Source of the DNA: Maea johnstoni
Taxonomy: Eukaryota; Annelida; Polychaeta; Spionida; Magelonidae
DNA length: 64,000 nucleotides
Direction: 5' to 3'
NCBI GenBank assembly: GCA_963942565.1
Contig: OZ012686.1
Coordinates: forward strand, 5,505,604 to 5,569,603
A program made the position numbers and the translations under genes. The notes beneath the pieces were generated by a model. It had not been told where the DNA came from. It searched no databases and saw only the letters and a list, made by a program, of their open reading frames with translations. Below are positions 49,401-63,007 of this stretch, in pieces (position 1 is the stretch's first letter; every line of letters begins with the position of its first letter).

Positions 49401-49697
49401 TGATTGAAAAGACCAGTATTTCTAGTAGATTAATTGAATAATGCACTAAGTAACTTTTATTTACCATGACTAAGATGTGGACAAATCATGGTTTAAAGAT
49501 CATGAATTTAAATGTAAACTTACCCATGTTCTTGAGTGCAGGGACTGATGATGGGCACCTCACCGACGGGTTAAGCTGCTTTCAGTAGGCTCTCTGAAGA
49601 TGATGGTGTTGAGTCCGATGAGGAGCAAGGTAGTACCATAACATCTTTTAAAGATGACATTGCTTTTCCGGGACCGGCTGTTATGGTGAAGACAGGA
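46360..49697. repeat. Macrosatellite unit 12 (3338 bp)
   Basis: Longest unit. It shares with unit 13 an extra CTAGCTATTAAACCAT in TATC block 3 (near 48770) and CCCTCGAAACC near 48200. One extra A near 46620 shifts the poly-isoleucine frame. Confidence 0.95.
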
Positions 49698-49769
49698 GAT
49701 CACTGTGTAGGCTGTGGCAATAAAGCACGCGCCAAACATGGCTGTGAAGAATTCCTTCCTTTCTTCCGT
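49524..49769 (-). pseudogene. Exon-like segment, copy 12
   Basis: Ser at residue 31; signals are kept. Confidence 0.4.
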
Positions 49770-52700
49770 CTTCAATGACACCAAAAGAAGATTATCAGTA
49801 ACAATAAATGATTGAAAAAACTACACAATAATGATGATGAAAATTATAATAATATAAAGAATAATAATAATGACTCTAATAATAATGAATTTAATTATAA
49901 TAATAATAATAATGAATATAATTATAATAATCTTGAAAGAATAATAATTTAAGAAAAAACAATAATGGACGTAAACATAAACCCAATCAGGCCAGCAGCA
50001 GCCTTCAAAGCCTGACATTTTTTGATGACCGCCCCCTGACAAAAGCAAATTTTGAAAATAATCTATCGTACGCTCTATCTTTCTATTGAACCATTTATCT
50101 ATCAAACCATCTATCTATTGAACCATCTTTTTATCTATCGAACAGTCAATCCACATAGGCATCACCAAATAAAAGTAATACAAATAAGTCGGAATACTTA
50201 ATACTAGTCTATGCACGGGCACCATTGTGGTGTGCAGGTCCAACAAGGACGTAAATATAAATAATCGCACTCACAAACTTTGCCTATTCTACAGTATCTA
50301 AAATAAGACAAAAATAAATGGATTGTTTCACATATATTAATCATGAAATGAAATAGATACTGAACTTAAGAGCATTCATACTTATTAACTTCTAATATCA
50401 CAAAAGGGTTAATTTAGTATGCCCTTACTTAAAATGGTGTTTTTGGTATGCTTTGGTTATAACATGTTGCATTTTAGCCTACGTACCAAGGAACTGTATG
50501 TACAACTTTATAAAGTTAGCAAAGGCATGAACCAGTTATTCACGAATGTCTACTGGGTACGATGGACCAAGTGTGAAAAAGCAAATCAAAAGCTTTTTAT
50601 TTTCTCAAACATTTTGGGGGTAGAGAAGATCAAACTATTTAGCCTGACCACTCTAGAGGGAGGGTAAATAAAACTATTTATCCTACTTCTACAGAAGGCT
50701 GGTAAATATATTTCAAGCAATGACTGGTTGCTTGGCTCATCTTATTGGCAAAGGGAACTTAATTTACCGGAGTCGCAAAAAAGGCCATGTGCATGTCCTT
50801 CAGTATGTCATAGAATATATCATCAGTACTATAAGTAAGACAAACCTATCAATAATGGAAACATGTATTTATCTCTATGTTTATCTATCAATATCTAACA
50901 TCTATCTACATGTCTGTTTGTCAGTCAGTATTTCTATCTATCTTTCTATCTATCTATCTGTGTGGGCGTGCGCACTTGGACACACACAAATTATACATAT
51001 ATATATATATATACATATATATTTATGTATGTATGTGTGTATGTATGTTTCTAAGTATGTATGTAAATATGTGTGTGTTTACTTATAGATAAATATACAT
51101 ATGAATAAATGTGTTTTCATTATTGATAGCCATCTTACTTTTTGCACTAATAGATATATAGTTTGAGTGCTTGAATGCGCAAATTTAAAGTAGCACAAAT
51201 ACTCTCCAGCAGGGCTGTTAAGCGAAATTATTTGCACTGCAAACTGAAGCAGTATACAGTTTCTGAATTAGCAAAGGTCCAATGCTCAGTAGTAAACACA
51301 ACCCTTCAAAATAGAAAGCACACAACCTTCTTAATAGATGTATTAATTAGAGATAGCTTAGCATTCTCCAGCAGGTGCCAACTCCTAAATCAAACCATAA
51401 AGTACGTGTGCCCATTGCCGGGTTTGATTCAATTGAGTATTACATAGTATTACATACTTATTCTTTAATTAATATCATTATATTGGAACCATTTATATAA
51501 CCATAAATATCAGCAAATGTAGACACCAAAATAAACCCTCGAAACCATCTATCTATCTATCAAAGCATCTATCTATCTATCAAACCATCTATCTATCTAT
51601 ATATTGAACCAGCTATCTATCAAACCATCTATATATCTATTTAACCATCTATCTATTGAACCATCTTTCTATCTATCAAACCAGCTATCTATCTATCAAA
51701 TAAATGAGCTATATCTATGTATTGAACCAGCTATCTATCCAATGAATGAATGAATGAGGGCTTAAAGGCACATCAGCACATTAGGCTATTTAGTGCCATT
51801 AATTGGGTTTTTTTTCGTAGTAAAGTGGTTGTTTGCCATTGTTGAAGAACAATGGCAAAGCATGTGAAAGAAGAAAAAGCGGAAGAGAAAGAGCAGAGCC
51901 TTCATATCTAAAGATGACCAAGGGATCTTTTAGATGCATGGTATCCATAGACAGATCCACACATCCCCATTTTTTTATAAGGCGAGCAGGGTGCCATGCT
52001 GGCGTAGGGTTGCCCGGGAGGTGCCAACTCCTATTGCACACAGTAGGTGTGCCCCTTGCGGGGTGCTATCTATCCATCAAACTATCTATCTTTCAAACCA
52101 TCTAGCTATTAAACCATCTAGCTATTGAACCATCTATCTATCGTTCGAACCAGCTATCTATCAAACCAGCTATCTATCAAATCATTAAGCTATATATTGA
52201 ACCAGCTATCTATGTATCAAACCAGCTATCTACTTATCAAACCAGCTAGTAATAATGATAATTAATTATTCAACAGTGCTGTAGGATTGTATATGATAGG
52301 CAGCATTCACCACTTTGGGGCGGTGAATCCTGCAAAGTCATTATCTCCTCCTTGAACAGATAATACAACCTGGAAAATACACATCAAATGATAAACAAAG
52401 TCAATACATATAGGTATCACCAAAATAAAAGTAATACAAATAAGTCGGAATACGTAATTCTAGTCTATGCACAGGCACCATTGTGGTGGTAGAAAATGGT
52501 AGAAAATTAATAGATGGGAAATGTATGGAATATTTAGGTATAACATGGGGTTATAATACCCACCAACAATTACTCAAACAGCCCAGGAAATCAAAAAATT
52601 GCAATGTAATCTGTAATGGTATTTACTAATAATGACAACCTTCATGGTGTGACTTTGGGAGTATGTACCACATATGTTGTAGGGTGACATGGCTCTGATT

Positions 52701-53034
52701 AATGTCTTTATCACCTGATTAAATTACATAACATAACTGATTGAAAAGACCAGTATTTCTAGTAGATTAATTGAATAATGCACTAAGTAACTTTTATTTA
52801 CCATGACTAAGATGTGGACAAATCATGGTTTAAAGATCATGAATTTAAATGTAAACTTACCCATGTTCTTGAGTGCAGGGACTGATGATGGGCACCTCAC
52901 CGACGGGTTAAGCTGCTTTCAGTAGGCTCTCTGAAGATGATGGTGTTGAGTCCGATGAGGAGCAAGGTAGTACCATAACATCTTTTAAAGATGACATTGC
53001 TTTTCCGGGACCGGCTGTTATGGTGAAGACAGGA
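49698..53034. repeat. Macrosatellite unit 13 (3337 bp)
   Basis: Sister of unit 12 (same 16-bp insertion near 52107 and CTCGAAACC near 51538). Private changes are ATATTTATGTATG near 51018 and AAATGAGCT near 51703. Confidence 0.95.
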
Positions 53035-53106
53035 GATCACTGTGTAGGCTGTGGCAATAAAGCACGCGCCAAACATGGCTGTGAAGAATTCCTTCCTTTC
53101 TTCCGT
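52861..53106 (-). pseudogene. Exon-like segment, copy 13
   Basis: Ser at residue 31; signals are kept. Confidence 0.4.
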
Positions 53107-54330
53107 CTTCAATGACACCAAAAGAAGATTATCAGTAACAATAAATGATTGAAAAAACTACACAATAATGATGATGAAAATTATAATAATATAAAAAATA
53201 ATAATGACTCTAATAATAATGAATTTAATTATAATAATAATAATAATGAATATAATTATAATAATCTTGAAAGAATAATAATTTAAGAAAAAACAATAAT
53301 GGACGTAAACATAAACCCATTCAGGCCAGCAGCAGCCTTCAAAGCCTGACATTTTTTGATGACCGCCCCCTGACAAAAGCAAATTTTGAAAATAATCTAT
53401 TGTACGCTCTATCTTTCTATTGAACCATTTATCTATCAAACCATCTATATATTGAACCATCTTTTTATCTATCGAACAGTCAATCCACATAGGCATCACC
53501 AAATAAAAGTAATACAAATAAGTCGGAATACTTAATACTAGTCTATGCACGGGCACCATTGTGGTGTGCAGGTCCAACAAGGACGTAAATATAAATAATC
53601 GCACTCACAAACTTTGCCTATTCTACAGTATCTAAAATAAGACAAAAATAAATGGATTGTTTCACATATATTAATCATGAAATGAAATAGATACTGAACT
53701 TAAGAGCATTCATACTTATTAACTTCTAATATCACAAAAGGGTTAATTTAGTATGCCCTTACTTAAAATGGTGTTTTTGGTATGCTTTGGTTATAACATG
53801 TTGCATTTTAGCCTACGTACCAAGGAACTGTATGTACAACTTTATAAAGTTAGCAAAGGCATGAACCAGTTATTCACGAATGTCTACTGGGTACGATGGA
53901 CCAAGTGTGAAAAAGCAAATCAAAAGCTTTTTATTTTCTCAAACATTTTGGGGGTAGAGAAGATCAAACTATTTAGCCTGACCACTCTAGAGGGAGGGTA
54001 AATAAAACTATTTATCCTACTTCTACAGAAGGCTGGTAAATATATTTCAAGCAATGACTGGTTGCTTGCCTCATCTTATTGGCAAAGGGAACTTAATTTA
54101 CCGGAGTCGCAAAAAAGGCCATGTGCATGTCCTTCAGTATGTCATAGAATATATCATCAGTACTATAAGTAAGACAAACCTATCAATAATGGAAACATGT
54201 ATTTATCTCTATGTTTATCTATCAATATCTAACATCTATCTACATGTCTGTTTGTCAGTCAGTATTTCTATCTATCTTTCTATCTATCTATCTGTGTGGG
54301 CGTGCGCACTTGGACACACACAAATTATAC

Positions 54331-54362
<32 letters not shown>

Positions 54363-56352
54363 GTATGTATGTGTGTATGTATGTTTCTAAGTATGTATGT
54401 AAATATGTGTGTGTTTACTTATAGATAAATATACATATGAATAAATGTGTTTTCATTATTGATAGCCATCTTACTTTTTGCACTAATAGATATATAGTTT
54501 GAGTGCTTGAATGCGCAAATTTAAAGTAGCACAAATACTCTCCAGCAGGGCTGTTAAGCGAAATTATTTGCACTGCAAACTGAAGCAGTATACAGTTTCT
54601 GAATTAGCAAAGGTCCAATGCTCAGTAGTAAACACAACCCTTCAAAATAGAAAGCACACAACCTTCTTAATAGATGTATTAATTAGAGATAGCTTAGCAT
54701 TCTCCAGCAGGTGCCAACTCCTAAATCAAACCATAAAGTATGTGTGCCCATTGCCGGGTTTGATTCAATTGAGTATTACATAGTATTACATACTTATTCT
54801 TTAATTAATATCATTATATTGGAACCATTTATATAACCATAAATATCAGCAAATGTAGACACCAAAATAAACCCTCAAAACCATCTATCTATCTATCAAA
54901 GCATCTATCTATCTATCAAACCATCTATCTATCTATATATTGAACCAGCTATCTATCAAACCATCTATATATCTCTTTAACCATCTATCCATTGAACCAT
55001 CTTTCTATCTATCAAACCAGCTATCTATCTATCAAATAAATCAGCTATATCTATGTATTGAACCAGCTATCTATCCAATGAATGAATGAATGAGGGCTTA
55101 AAGGCACATCAGCACATTAGGCTATTTAGTGCCATTAATTGGGTTTTTTTTCGTAAAGTGGTTGTTTGCCATTGTTGAAGAACAATGGCAAAGCATGTGA
55201 AAGAAGAAAAAGCGGAAGAGAAAGAGCAGAGCCTTCATATCCAAAGATGACCAAGGGATCTTTTAGATGCATGGTATCCATAGACAGATCCACACATCCC
55301 CATTTTTTTTATAAGGCGAGCAGGGTGCCACGCTGGGGTAGGGTTGCCCGGGAGGTGCCAACTCCTATTGCACACAGCAGGTGTGCCCCTTGCGGGGTGC
55401 TATCTATCCATCAAACTATCTATCTTTCAAACCATCTAGCTATTGAACCATCTATCTATCGTTCGAACCAGCTATCTATCAAACCAGCTATCTATCAAAT
55501 CATTAAGCTATATATTGAACCAGCTATCTATGTATCAAACCAGCTATCTACTTATCAAACCAGCTAGTAATAATGATAATTAATTATTCAACTGTGCTGT
55601 AGGATTGTATATGATAGGCAGCATTCACCACTTTGGGGCGGTGAATCCTGCAAAGTCATTATCTCCTCCTTGAACAGATAATACAACCTGGAAAATACAC
55701 ATCAAATGATAAACAAAGTCAATACATATAGGTATCACCAAAATAAAAGTAATACAAATAAGTCGGAATAAGTAATACTAGTCTATGCACAGGCACCATT
55801 GTGGTGGTAGAAAATGGTAGAAAATTAATAGATGGGAAATGTATGGAATATTTAGGTATAACATGGGGTTAAAATACCCACCAACAATTACTCAAACAGT
55901 CCAGGAAATCAAAAAATTGCAATGTAATCTGTAATGGTATTTACTAATAATGACAACCTTCATGGTGTGACTTTGGGAGTATGTACCACATATGTTGTAG
56001 GGTGACATGGCTCTGATTAATGTCTTTATCACCTGATTAAATTACATAACATAACTGATTGAAAAAAACAGTATTTCTAGTAGATTAATTGAATAATGCA
56101 CTAAGTAACGTTTATTTACCATGACTAAGATGTGGACAAATCATGGTTTAAAGATCATGAATTTAAATGTAAACTTACCCATGTTCTTGAGTGCAGGGAC
56201 TGATGATGGGCACCTCACCGACGGGTTAAGCTGCTTTCAGTAGGCTCTCTGAAGATGATGGTGTTGAGTCCGATGAGGAGCAAGGTAGTACCATAACATC
56301 TTTTAAAGATGACATTGCTTTTCCGGGACCGGCTGTTATGGTGAAGACAGGA
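53035..56352. repeat. Macrosatellite unit 14 (3318 bp)
   Basis: Transitional: it keeps the long AC and ATCT alleles of the core but has returned to the short CGTAAAGTGG form. It carries several private changes, for example GCTGGGGTAGGG near 55331, CAACTGTGCTG near 55589 and GGTTAAAATACCC near 55867. Confidence 0.95.
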
Positions 56353-56424
56353 GATCACTGTGTAGGCTGTGGCAATAAAGCACGCGCCAAACATGGCTGT
56401 GAAGAATTCCTTCCTTTCTTCCGT
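56179..56424 (-). pseudogene. Exon-like segment, copy 14
   Basis: Ser at residue 31; signals are kept. Confidence 0.4.
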
Positions 56425-59400
56425 CTTCAATGACACCAAAAGAAGATTATCAGTAACAATAAATGATTGAAAAAACTACACAATAATGATGATGAAATTT
56501 ATAATAATATAAAGAATAATAATAAGGACTCTAATAATAATGAATTTAATTATAATAATAATAATAATGAATATAATTATAATAATCTTGAAAGAATAAT
56601 AATTTAAGAAAAAACAATAATGGACGTAAACATAAACCCATTCAGGCCAGCAGCAGCCTTCAAAGCCTGACATTTTTTGATGACCGCCCCCTGACAAAAG
56701 CAAATTTTGAAAATAATCTATCGTACGCTCTATCTTTCTATTGAACCATTTATCTATCAAACCATCTATCTATTGAACCATCTTTTTATCTATCGAACAG
56801 TCAATCCACATAGGCATCACCAAATAAAAGTAATACAAATAAGTCGGAATACTTAATACTAGTCTATGCACGGGCACCATTGTGGTGTGCAGGTCCAACA
56901 AGGACGTAAATATAAATAATCGCACTCAAAAACTTTGCCTATTCTACAGTATCTAAAATAAGACAAAAATAAATGGATTGTTTCACATATATTAATCATG
57001 AAATGAAATAGATACTGAACTTAAGAGCATTCATACTTATTAACTTCTAATATCACAAAAGGGTTAATTTAGTATGCCCTTACTTAAAATGGTGTTTTTG
57101 GTATGCTTTGGTTATAACATGTTGCATTTTAGCCTACGTACCAAGGAACTGTATGTACAACTTTATAAAGTTAGCAAAGGCATGAACCAGTTATTCACGA
57201 ATGTCTACTGGGTACGATGGACCAAGTGTGAAAAAGCAAATCAAAAGCTTTTTATTTTCTCAAACATTTTGGGGGTAGAGAAGATCAAACTATTTAGCCT
57301 GACCACTCTAGAGGGAGGGTAAATAAAACTATTTATCCTACTTCTACAGAAGGCTGGTAAATATATTTCAAGCAATGACTGGTTGCTTGGCTCATCTTAT
57401 TGGCAAAGGGAACTTAATTTACCGGAGTCGCAAAAAAGGCCATGTGCATGTCCTTCAGTATGTCATAGAATATATCATCAGTACTATAAGTAAGACAAAC
57501 CTATCAATAATGGAAACATGTATTTATCTCTATGTTTATCTATCAATATCTAACATCTATCTACATGTCTGTTTGTCAGTCAGTATTTCTATCTATCTTT
57601 CTATCTATCTGTGTGGGCGTGCGCACTTGGACACACAAATTATACATATATATATATATACATATATATATATATGTATGTATGTGTGTATGTATGTTTC
57701 TAAGTATGTATGTAAATATGTGTGTGTTTACTTATAGATAAATATACATATGAATAAATGTTTTCATTATTGATAGCCATCTTACTTTTTGCACTAATAG
57801 ATATATAGTTTGAGTGCTTGAATGCGCAAATTTAAAGTAGCACATATACTCTCCAGCAGGGCTGTTAAGCGAAATTATTTGCACTGCAAACTGAAGCAGT
57901 ATACAGTTTCTGAATTAGCAAAGGTCCAATGCTCAGTAGTAAACACAACCCTTCAAAATAGAAAGCACACAACCTTCTTAATAGATGTATTAATTAGAGA
58001 TAGCTTAGCATTCTCCAGCAGGTGCCAACTCCTAAATCAAACCATAAAGTACGTGTGCCCATTGCCGGGTTTGATTCAATTGAGTATTACATAGTATTAC
58101 ATACTTATTCTTTAATTAATATCATTATATTGGAACCATTTATATAACCATAAATATCAGCAAATGTAGACACCAAAATAAACCCTCAAAACCATCTATC
58201 TATCTATCAAAGCATCTATCTATCTATCAAACCATCTATCTATCTATATATTGAACCAGCTATCTATCAAACCATCTATATATCTATTTAACCATCTATC
58301 CATTGAACCATCTTTCTATCTATCAAACCAGCTATCTATCTATCAAATAAATCAGCTATATCTATGTATTGAACCAGCTATCCATCCAATGAATGAATGA
58401 ATGAGGGCTTAAAGGCACATCAGCACATTAGGCTATTTAGTGCCATTAATTGGTTTTTTTTTCGTAAAGTGGTTGTTTGCCATTGTTGAAGAACAATGGC
58501 AAAGCATGTGAAAGAAGAAAAAGCGGAAGAGAAAGAGCAGAGCCTTCATATCCAAAGATGACCAAGGGATCTTTTAGATGCATGGTATCCATAGACAGAT
58601 CCACACATCCCCATTTTTTTATAAGGCGAGCAGGGAGCCACGCTGGCGTAGGGTTGCCCGGGAGGTGCCAACTCCTATTGCACACAGTAGGTGTGCCCCT
58701 TGCGGGGTGCTATCTATCCATCAAACTATCTATCTTTCAAACCATCTAGCTATTGAACCATCGATCTATCGTTCGAACCAGCTATCTATCAAACCAGCTA
58801 TCTATCAAATCATTAAGCTATATATTAAACCAGCTATCTATGTATCAAACCAGCTATCTACTTATCAAACCAGCTAGTAATAATGATAATTAATTATTCA
58901 ACAGTGCTGTAGGATTGTATATGATAGGCAGCATTCACCACTTTGGGGCGGTGAATCCTGCAAAGTCATTATCTCCTCCTTGAACAGATAATACAACCTG
59001 GAAAATACACATCAAATGATAAACAAAGTCAATACATATAGGTATCACCAAAATAAAAGTAATACAAATAAGTCGGAATACGTAATACTAGTCTATGCAC
59101 AGGCACCATTGTGGTGGTAGAAAATGGTAGAAAATTAATAGATGGGAAATGTATGGAATATTTAGGTATAACATGGGGTTATAATACCCACCAACAATTA
59201 CTCAAACAGCCCAGGAAATCAAAAAATTGCAATGTAATCTGTAATGGTATTTACTAATAATGACAACCTTCATGGTGTGACTTTGGGAGTATGTACCACA
59301 TATGTTGTAGGGTGACATGGCTCTGATTAATGTCTTTATCACCTGATTAAATTACATAACATAACTGATTGAAAAGACCAGTATTTCTAGTAGATTAATT

Positions 59401-59662
59401 GAATAATGCACTAAGTAACGTTTATTTACCATGACTAAGATGTGGACAAATCATGGTTTAAAGATCATGAATTTAAATGTAAACTTACCCATGTTCTTGA
59501 GTGCAGGGACTGATGATGGGCACCTCACCGACGGGTTAAGCTGCTTTCAGTAGGCTCTCTGAAGATGATGGTGTTGAGTCCGATGAGGAGCAAGGTAGTA
59601 CCATAACATCTTTTAAAGATGACATTGCTTTTCCGGGACCGGCTGTTATGGTGAAGACAGGA
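56353..59662. repeat. Macrosatellite unit 15 (3310 bp)
   Basis: Back to the edge type: short AC and ATCT alleles and CACATATACTC near 57840, as in units 1 and 5. Private changes are CATCGATCTATCG near 58760 and ATATTAAACC near 58822. Confidence 0.95.
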
Positions 59663-59734
59663 GATCACTGTGTAGGCTGTGGCAATAAAGCACGCGCCAA
59701 ACATGGCTGTGAAGAATTCCTTCCTTACTTCCGT
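59489..59734 (-). pseudogene. Exon-like segment, copy 15
   Basis: Ser at residue 31. Glu3 is changed to Val, the only other replacement I see among the copies. Confidence 0.4.
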
Positions 59735-62700
59735 CTTCAATGACACCAAAAGAAGATTATCAGTAACAATAAATGATTGAAAAAACTACACAATAATGAT
59801 GATGAAAATTATAATAATATAAAGAATAATAATAAGGACTCTAATAATAATGAATTTAATTATAATAATAATAATAATGAATATAATTATAATAATCTTG
59901 AAAGAATAATAATTTAAGAAAAAACAATAATGGACGTAAACATAAACCCATTCAGGCCAGCAGCAGCCTTCAAAGCCTGACATTTTTTGATGACCGCCCC
60001 CTGACAAAAGCAAATTTTGAAAATAATCTATCGTACGCTCTATCTTTCTATTGAACCATTTATCTATCAAACCATCTATCTATTGAACCATCTTTTTATC
60101 TATCGAACAGTCAATCCACATAGGCATCACCAAATAAAAGTAATACAAATAAGTCGGAATACTTAATACTAGTCTATGCACGGGCACCATTGTGGTGTGC
60201 AGGTCCAACAAGGACGTAAATATAAATAATCGCACTCACAAACTTTGCCTATTCTACAGTATCTAAAATAAGACAAAAATAAATGGATTGTTTCACATAT
60301 ATTAATCATGAAATGAAATAGATACTGAACTTAAGAGCATTCATACTTATTAACTTCTAATATCACAAGAGGGTTAATTTAGTATGCCCTTACTTAAAAT
60401 GGTGTTTTTGGTATGCTTTGGTTATAACATGTTGCATTTTAGCCTACGTACCAAGGAACTGTATGTACAACTTTATAAAGTTAGCAAAGGCATGAACCAG
60501 TTATTTACGAATGTCTACTGGGTACGATGGACCAAGTGTGAAAAAGCAAATCAAAAGCTTTTTATTTTCTCAAACATTTTGGGGGTAGAGAAGATCAAAC
60601 TATTTAGCCTGACCACTCTAGAGGGAGGGTAAATAAAACTATTTATCCTACTTCTACAGAAGGCTGGTAAATATATTTCAAGCAATGACTGGTTGCTTGG
60701 CTCATCTTATTGGCAAAGGGAACTTAATTTACCGGAGTCGCAAAAAAGGCCATGTGCATGTCCTTCAGTATGTCATAGAATATATCATCAGTACTATAAG
60801 TAAGACCAACCTATCAATAATGGAAACATGTATTTATCTCTATGTTTATCTATCAATATCTAACATCTATCTACATGTCTGTTTGTCAGTCAGTATTTCT
60901 ATCTATCTTTCTATCTATCTGTGTGGGCGTGCGCACTTGGACACACAAATTATACATATATATATATATACATATATATATATATGTATGTATGTGTGTA
61001 TGTATGTTTCTAAGTATGTATGTAAATATGTGTGTGTTTACTTATAGATAAATATACATATGAATAAATGTTTTCATTATTGATAGCCATCTTACTTTTT
61101 GCACTAATAGATATATAGTTTGAGTGCTTGAATGCGCAAATTTAAAGTAGCACATATACTCTCCAGCAGGGCTGTTAAGCGAAATTATTTGCACTGCAAA
61201 CAGAAGCAGTATACAGTTTCTGAATTAGCAAAGGTCCAATGCTCAGTAGTAAACACAACCCTTCAAAATAGAAAGCACACAACCTTCTTAATAGATGTAT
61301 TAATTAGAGATAGCTTAGCATTCTCCAGCAGGTGCCAACTCCTAAATCAAACCATAAAGTATGTGTGCCCATTGCCGGGTTTGATTCAATTGAGTATTAC
61401 ATAGTATTACATACTTATTCTTTAATTAATATCATTATATTGGAACCATTTATATAACCATAAATATCAGCAAATGTAGACACCAAAATAAACCCTCAAA
61501 ACCATCTATCTATCTATCAAAGCATCTATCTATCTATCAAACCATCTATCTATCTATATATTGAACCAGCTATCTATCAAACCATCTATATATCTATTTA
61601 ACCATCTATCCATTGAACCATCTTTCTATCTATCAAACCAGCTATCTATCTATCAAATAAATCATCTATCTATGTATTGAACCAGCTATCCATCCAATGA
61701 ATGAATGAATGAGGGCTTAAAGGCACATCAGCACATTAGGCTATTTAGTGCCATTAATTGGTTTTTTTTTCGTAAAGTGGTTGTTTGCCATTGTTGAAGA
61801 ACAATGGCAAAGCATGTGAAAGAAGAAAAAGCGGAAGAGAAAGAGCAGAGCCTTCATATCCAAAGATGACCAAGGGATCTTTTAGATGCATGGTATCCAT
61901 AGACAGATCCACACATCCCCATTTTTTTTATAAGGCGAGCAGGGTGCCACGCTGGCGTAGGGTTGCCCGGGAGGTGCCAACTCCTATTGCACACAGTAGG
62001 TGTGCCCCTTGCGGGGTGCTATCTATCCATCAAACTATCTATCTTTCAAACCATCTAGCTATTGAACCAGCTATCTATCAAATCATTAAGCTATATATTG
62101 AACCAGCTATCTATGTATCAAACCAGCTATCTACTTATCAAACCAGCTAGTAATAATGATAATTAATTATTCAACAGTGCTGTAGGATTGTATATGATAG
62201 GCAGCATTCACCACTTTGGGGCGGTGAATCCTGCAAAGTCATTATCTCCTCCTTGAACAGATAATACAACCTGGAAAATACACATCAAATGATAAACAAA
62301 GTCAATACATATAGGTATCACCAAAATAAAAGTAATACAAATAAGTCGGAATACGTAATACTAGTCTATGTACAGGCACCATTGTGGTGGTAGAAAATGG
62401 TAGAAAATTAATAGATGGGAAATGTATGGAATATTTAGGTATAACATGGGGTTATAATACCCACCAACAATTACTCAAACAGCCCAGGAAATCAAAAAAT
62501 TGCAATGTAATCTGTAATGGTATTTACTAATTATGACAACCTTCATGGTGTGACTTTGGGAGTATGTACCACATATGTTGTAGGGTGACATGGCTCTGAT
62601 TAATGTCTTTATCACCTGATTAAATTACATAACATAACTGATTGAAAAGACCAGTATTTCTAATAGATTAATTGAATAATGCACTAAGTAACTTTTATTT

Positions 62701-62935
62701 ACCATGACTAAGATGTGGACAAATCATGGTTTAAAGATCATGAATTTAAATGTAAACTTACCCATGTTCTTGAGTGCAGGGACTGATGATGGGCACCTCA
62801 CCGACGGGTTAAGCTGCTTTCAGTAGGCTCTCTGAAGATGATGGTGTTGAGTCCGATGAGGAGCAAGGTAGTACCATAACATCTTTTAAAGATGACATTG
62901 CTTTTCCGGGACCGTCTGTTATGGTGAAGACAGGA
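59663..62935. repeat. Macrosatellite unit 16 (3273 bp)
   Basis: Shortest unit. About 36 bp of TATC block 3 are missing near 62067, between two similar GAACCAGCTATC-type subrepeats. It is otherwise of edge type like unit 15, but with AACAGAAGC as in units 6-8. Confidence 0.95.
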
Positions 62936-63007
62936 GATCACTGTGTAGGCTGTGGCAATAAAGCACGCGCCAAACATGGCTGTGAAGAATTCCTTCCTTT
63001 CTTCCGT
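62762..63007 (-). pseudogene. Exon-like segment, copy 16
   Basis: Arg at residue 31; signals are kept. Confidence 0.4.
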
